Assembly (NCBI GenBank): GCA_946699065.1
Contig: CAMPDV010000204.1
Span: forward strand, 62,001 to 126,000
Reading direction: 5' to 3'
DNA length: 64,000 bases
From: Loxodes magnus
Lineage: Eukaryota > Ciliophora > Karyorelictea > Loxodida > Loxodidae
A program made the translations under genes and the position numbers. Within the stretch, counting starts at the first letter, position 1. Each line of letters opens with the position of its first letter. The notes beneath the pieces were generated by a model, which saw only the letters and a program-made list of their open reading frames with translations, made no database searches and had not been told where the DNA came from. Shown here one piece after another: positions 61,600 through 64,000 of this stretch.

Positions 61600-64000
61600 G
61601 GCTTCTAATCTCATTCTAAGCAAAAGAATAAGGATATTTGTAACAAAATAAATAAATTGAGAAGAAAGCTATCCAAACTTCTAAACATCAGTAAAGAAGA
61701 AAAAATAAGGAAAAAAGCAAATATGTAATGCATTAAGAAGTCAAAACATTCAGTCTTGAGAAGGAATAGATTAGCATTTAACGAATTGCAATGATGGTAA
61801 CTAACGTATAGGATGAAGTGGATATACTTAAGAAAAGAGAACAAAAAGCTGAAATAGTAAATTGACGATAAAAGCGAGGAATCCAGAATCCTTATTTTGA
61901 AAAAGAAATGAAAGCAATTTGAAATATCCAGAAAGAATAAGGGAGTAATCTAAGCAGTTCTACATTATATTTCAAGAGTAGAAAACGAATTGAAAAGGTA
62001 ATGGAAACAGGAATAAACATAAATTCTGAAGTAGATAAAATAGAAATAGGAAATCCCTAAAATTTGAGTAAATAAATACAAACATAGAAAAATACCAAAT
62101 TATACTACTACTTAATGGAAAGCAACATTTTAGAAGGAAATGTACTACTTTTCAGATATTTAAGGAATAAGCATGGAAAATAAAGGTCAATAGATAGATT
62201 TAAAAAATTAACAATTAGATCTGATGTAATAAATAAGTAAAATATATAGATTAAAGAATGACTGAAAATTGGATTAATTTCAAAATATAGTCTAGAGTTA
62301 AAATGTAAGAGATGACATAAATGGAAGAAGGGATATAAATTGAAAAAGAACAAACAGCAAGAATACCAGAACTCGCAAAAGCTGGAATCTACAAGCTCAT
62401 TAAATTTTTTAAATGGTAACCTGGATGGCATCGTGAACTTATTAATTATTTACTTTAGTATATTACTACTAAAAAAATCTAAGTAATTAAAGTAAAAATA
62501 GCATAAAATTTGTTAAAAGACGTTAATTTCTACTAATTTAATAAATAAAAATATGCTATGTTTTAAAGATAGTATCTCATTACATAATGGATGTTAAAAA
62601 GCTGATTAAAAATACAAGACACTATTTTTTTCAAGGTAGAACTAAAAATGACGAAATTAACGCTTTTTCTACAGCTATAAAATTTAGAAATATTTATATA
62701 CATTCTTATTTAATTTGGAAAAACTTCAGTGAGAAGCAAATGGTGCGATAAATCTGAGTAACTTAATGGATAATTGATCTTTATTAAACTGAAGTAAAAA
62801 GATAAATAAAGATACTTGCAACTCTTATTGATGTAGAAAAAATGTTTGATAGTATTGAGAAAGTAATATATTTTCAAAATTTTAGGAGATTAAAATTTCC
62901 ACTGGGATTTATTCTAACACTTAAGTCCTCTACAAAAATCTGAACTTTATTTTTTTCATGATGGATAAAAGACTCGCAAACATCATTAAAGTAATGTAGT
63001 TATGTTAGAGAGTTCTTATGATCCTTTACTCTCACCTTATTATATTTATATAGTAATAGGTCTTTTGCAGGAAGAAATATTATACTAGGTATTAACTTAT
63101 AAAGTATAAATTTTGCATGTTCTACTTTAGAATATAATTGTTAGTTGACTAATGCAATAGAGTTTTCCAATAGATTTTTCTGCAAATAAGCACTAGTAAG
63201 TGTAAAGATATCCAATTTCTTAAAAATTAAGAATCTGAAAATAAGAATCTGAAAATAGAAGGATAATAGATCAAATAAAAGGAACCAAGGAATATATATT
63301 GGAGTTAACTTATATGAAAAAGATAAATAGATTTTTCACTGCTATTAGAGGAATCAAAGATATTTGAAATTTATGAAAAAATGTATTTTACTCTAAATTA
63401 CTTTAAGAATAATACTCCCTGTCACTTTTAAATGCTTTATCGCATGCTTAAATTTAAAAAGCTAAATTTAGAAGTGAGATTATACCTTGATTAGTATTGA
63501 AAGGGTCATTTAGGATGAAGGATAAAATTTACAAAAGTATTCTTACATTGAAAAGAAAAACTTTACAGTAACTTATTTTTATTTTTAATGAATCCTGCTA
63601 TATAAACTTCAACTAGCTTTCTTTCTAACATAATATGATAAAAACTTTTATGTTTTTACTTTATGATTCGGAAAGTAGCAATGAAATATCGAGAATTTGA
63701 TTTAGGAAAACTATATGCATAAAATTGAAATTAAAAATATTATATTTCTAGCAAACAATCAAGATGTTTAAGTTCTATGGACTAAAGAAAGACGATTTAC
63801 TAATGAATGAAAATTTATTTTCCATAAAGAAACATTCAAAAGACAATATTTAGAACAAAATTTTTATAAGAAATAAATTAACATTATAGAAACATGTTAA
63901 TAGAACAACTATTGTTAAACAAATTGAAATGATAGAAATTTCATTAAATATATTAAATTTAGCAAGGAAAATAGTCATCAAATAAATTCAATCATGTCGA
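61600..64000 (+). mobile_element. LINE copy L10, continues past the window
   Basis: Plus-strand LINE. From 61,860 to 62,450 one register reads a coiled-coil protein part (MQEMTQMEEGIQIEKEQ, then IPELAKAGIYKLIKFFK). Reverse transcriptase signatures follow at about 62,815 (LATLIDVEKMFDSIE) and 63,000. The minus-strand open frames at 61,611 and 62,108 are Phe/Leu-rich shadows. Register changes show it is broken. Confidence 0.65.

Noticed and set aside
1-64000. Chromosome-breakage sequences or telomeric C4A2-type repeats
   Set aside because: None were noticed on either strand on reading through.

Overview
This window looks like repeat-rich nuclear DNA of a ciliate. It is roughly three-quarters A+T. 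Every recognisable protein is readable only if TAA and TAG mean glutamine. Several independent families also carry in-frame TGA where tryptophan is expected, while the best-preserved genes still end at a conserved TGA. That combination (UAA/UAG = Gln, UGA = Trp inside a gene and stop at its end) is the ambiguous code described for karyorelict ciliates (NCBI table 27), so a Loxodes-like organism is my best guess. A Tetrahymena-like germline segment full of decayed elements is the main alternative.

The only genes that look intact are four members of one family: K4 (8,644-10,293, minus), K1 (21,967-23,604, plus), K2 (35,625-37,262, plus) and K3 (57,871-59,508, minus). Each encodes about 545-549 residues with an N-terminal RING finger, a B-box zinc finger, a long Gln-rich coiled coil and C-terminal kelch repeats, which is the tripartite-motif (TRIM/RBCC) plus kelch plan of a ubiquitin ligase. 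K1, K2 and K3 sit in copies of the same repeated block; K4 is a much diverged relative.

Almost everything else is repeats. One family of non-LTR retrotransposons (LINEs) supplies about ten copies; the fullest, on the minus strand at about 42.3-48.5 kb, has an apurinic-type endonuclease, reverse transcriptase and C-terminal CCHC finger. Three unrelated SINE-like bodies (A, nine copies; B, four; D, two) share one about 40-base 3' tail that can fold into a hairpin. A fourth repeat, C (three copies), lacks the tail. A conserved small-protein region (X) and a tandem repeat with a palindromic core (E) recur between the elements. Two copies of an unrecognised coiled-coil gene are present, one sitting inside a LINE between near-perfect 18-base target duplications.

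Layout: B - kelch - spacer - ORF1-like remnant - A - X - A - LINE - E - LINE forms a composite unit of about 13.66 kb. It starts at 20.6 kb, begins again at 34.3 kb, and appears inverted at about 48.5-64 kb. The first 20 kb holds an older, scrambled set of the same parts. No rRNA, tRNA, CRISPR array, telomeric repeat or chromosome-breakage sequence was recognised.
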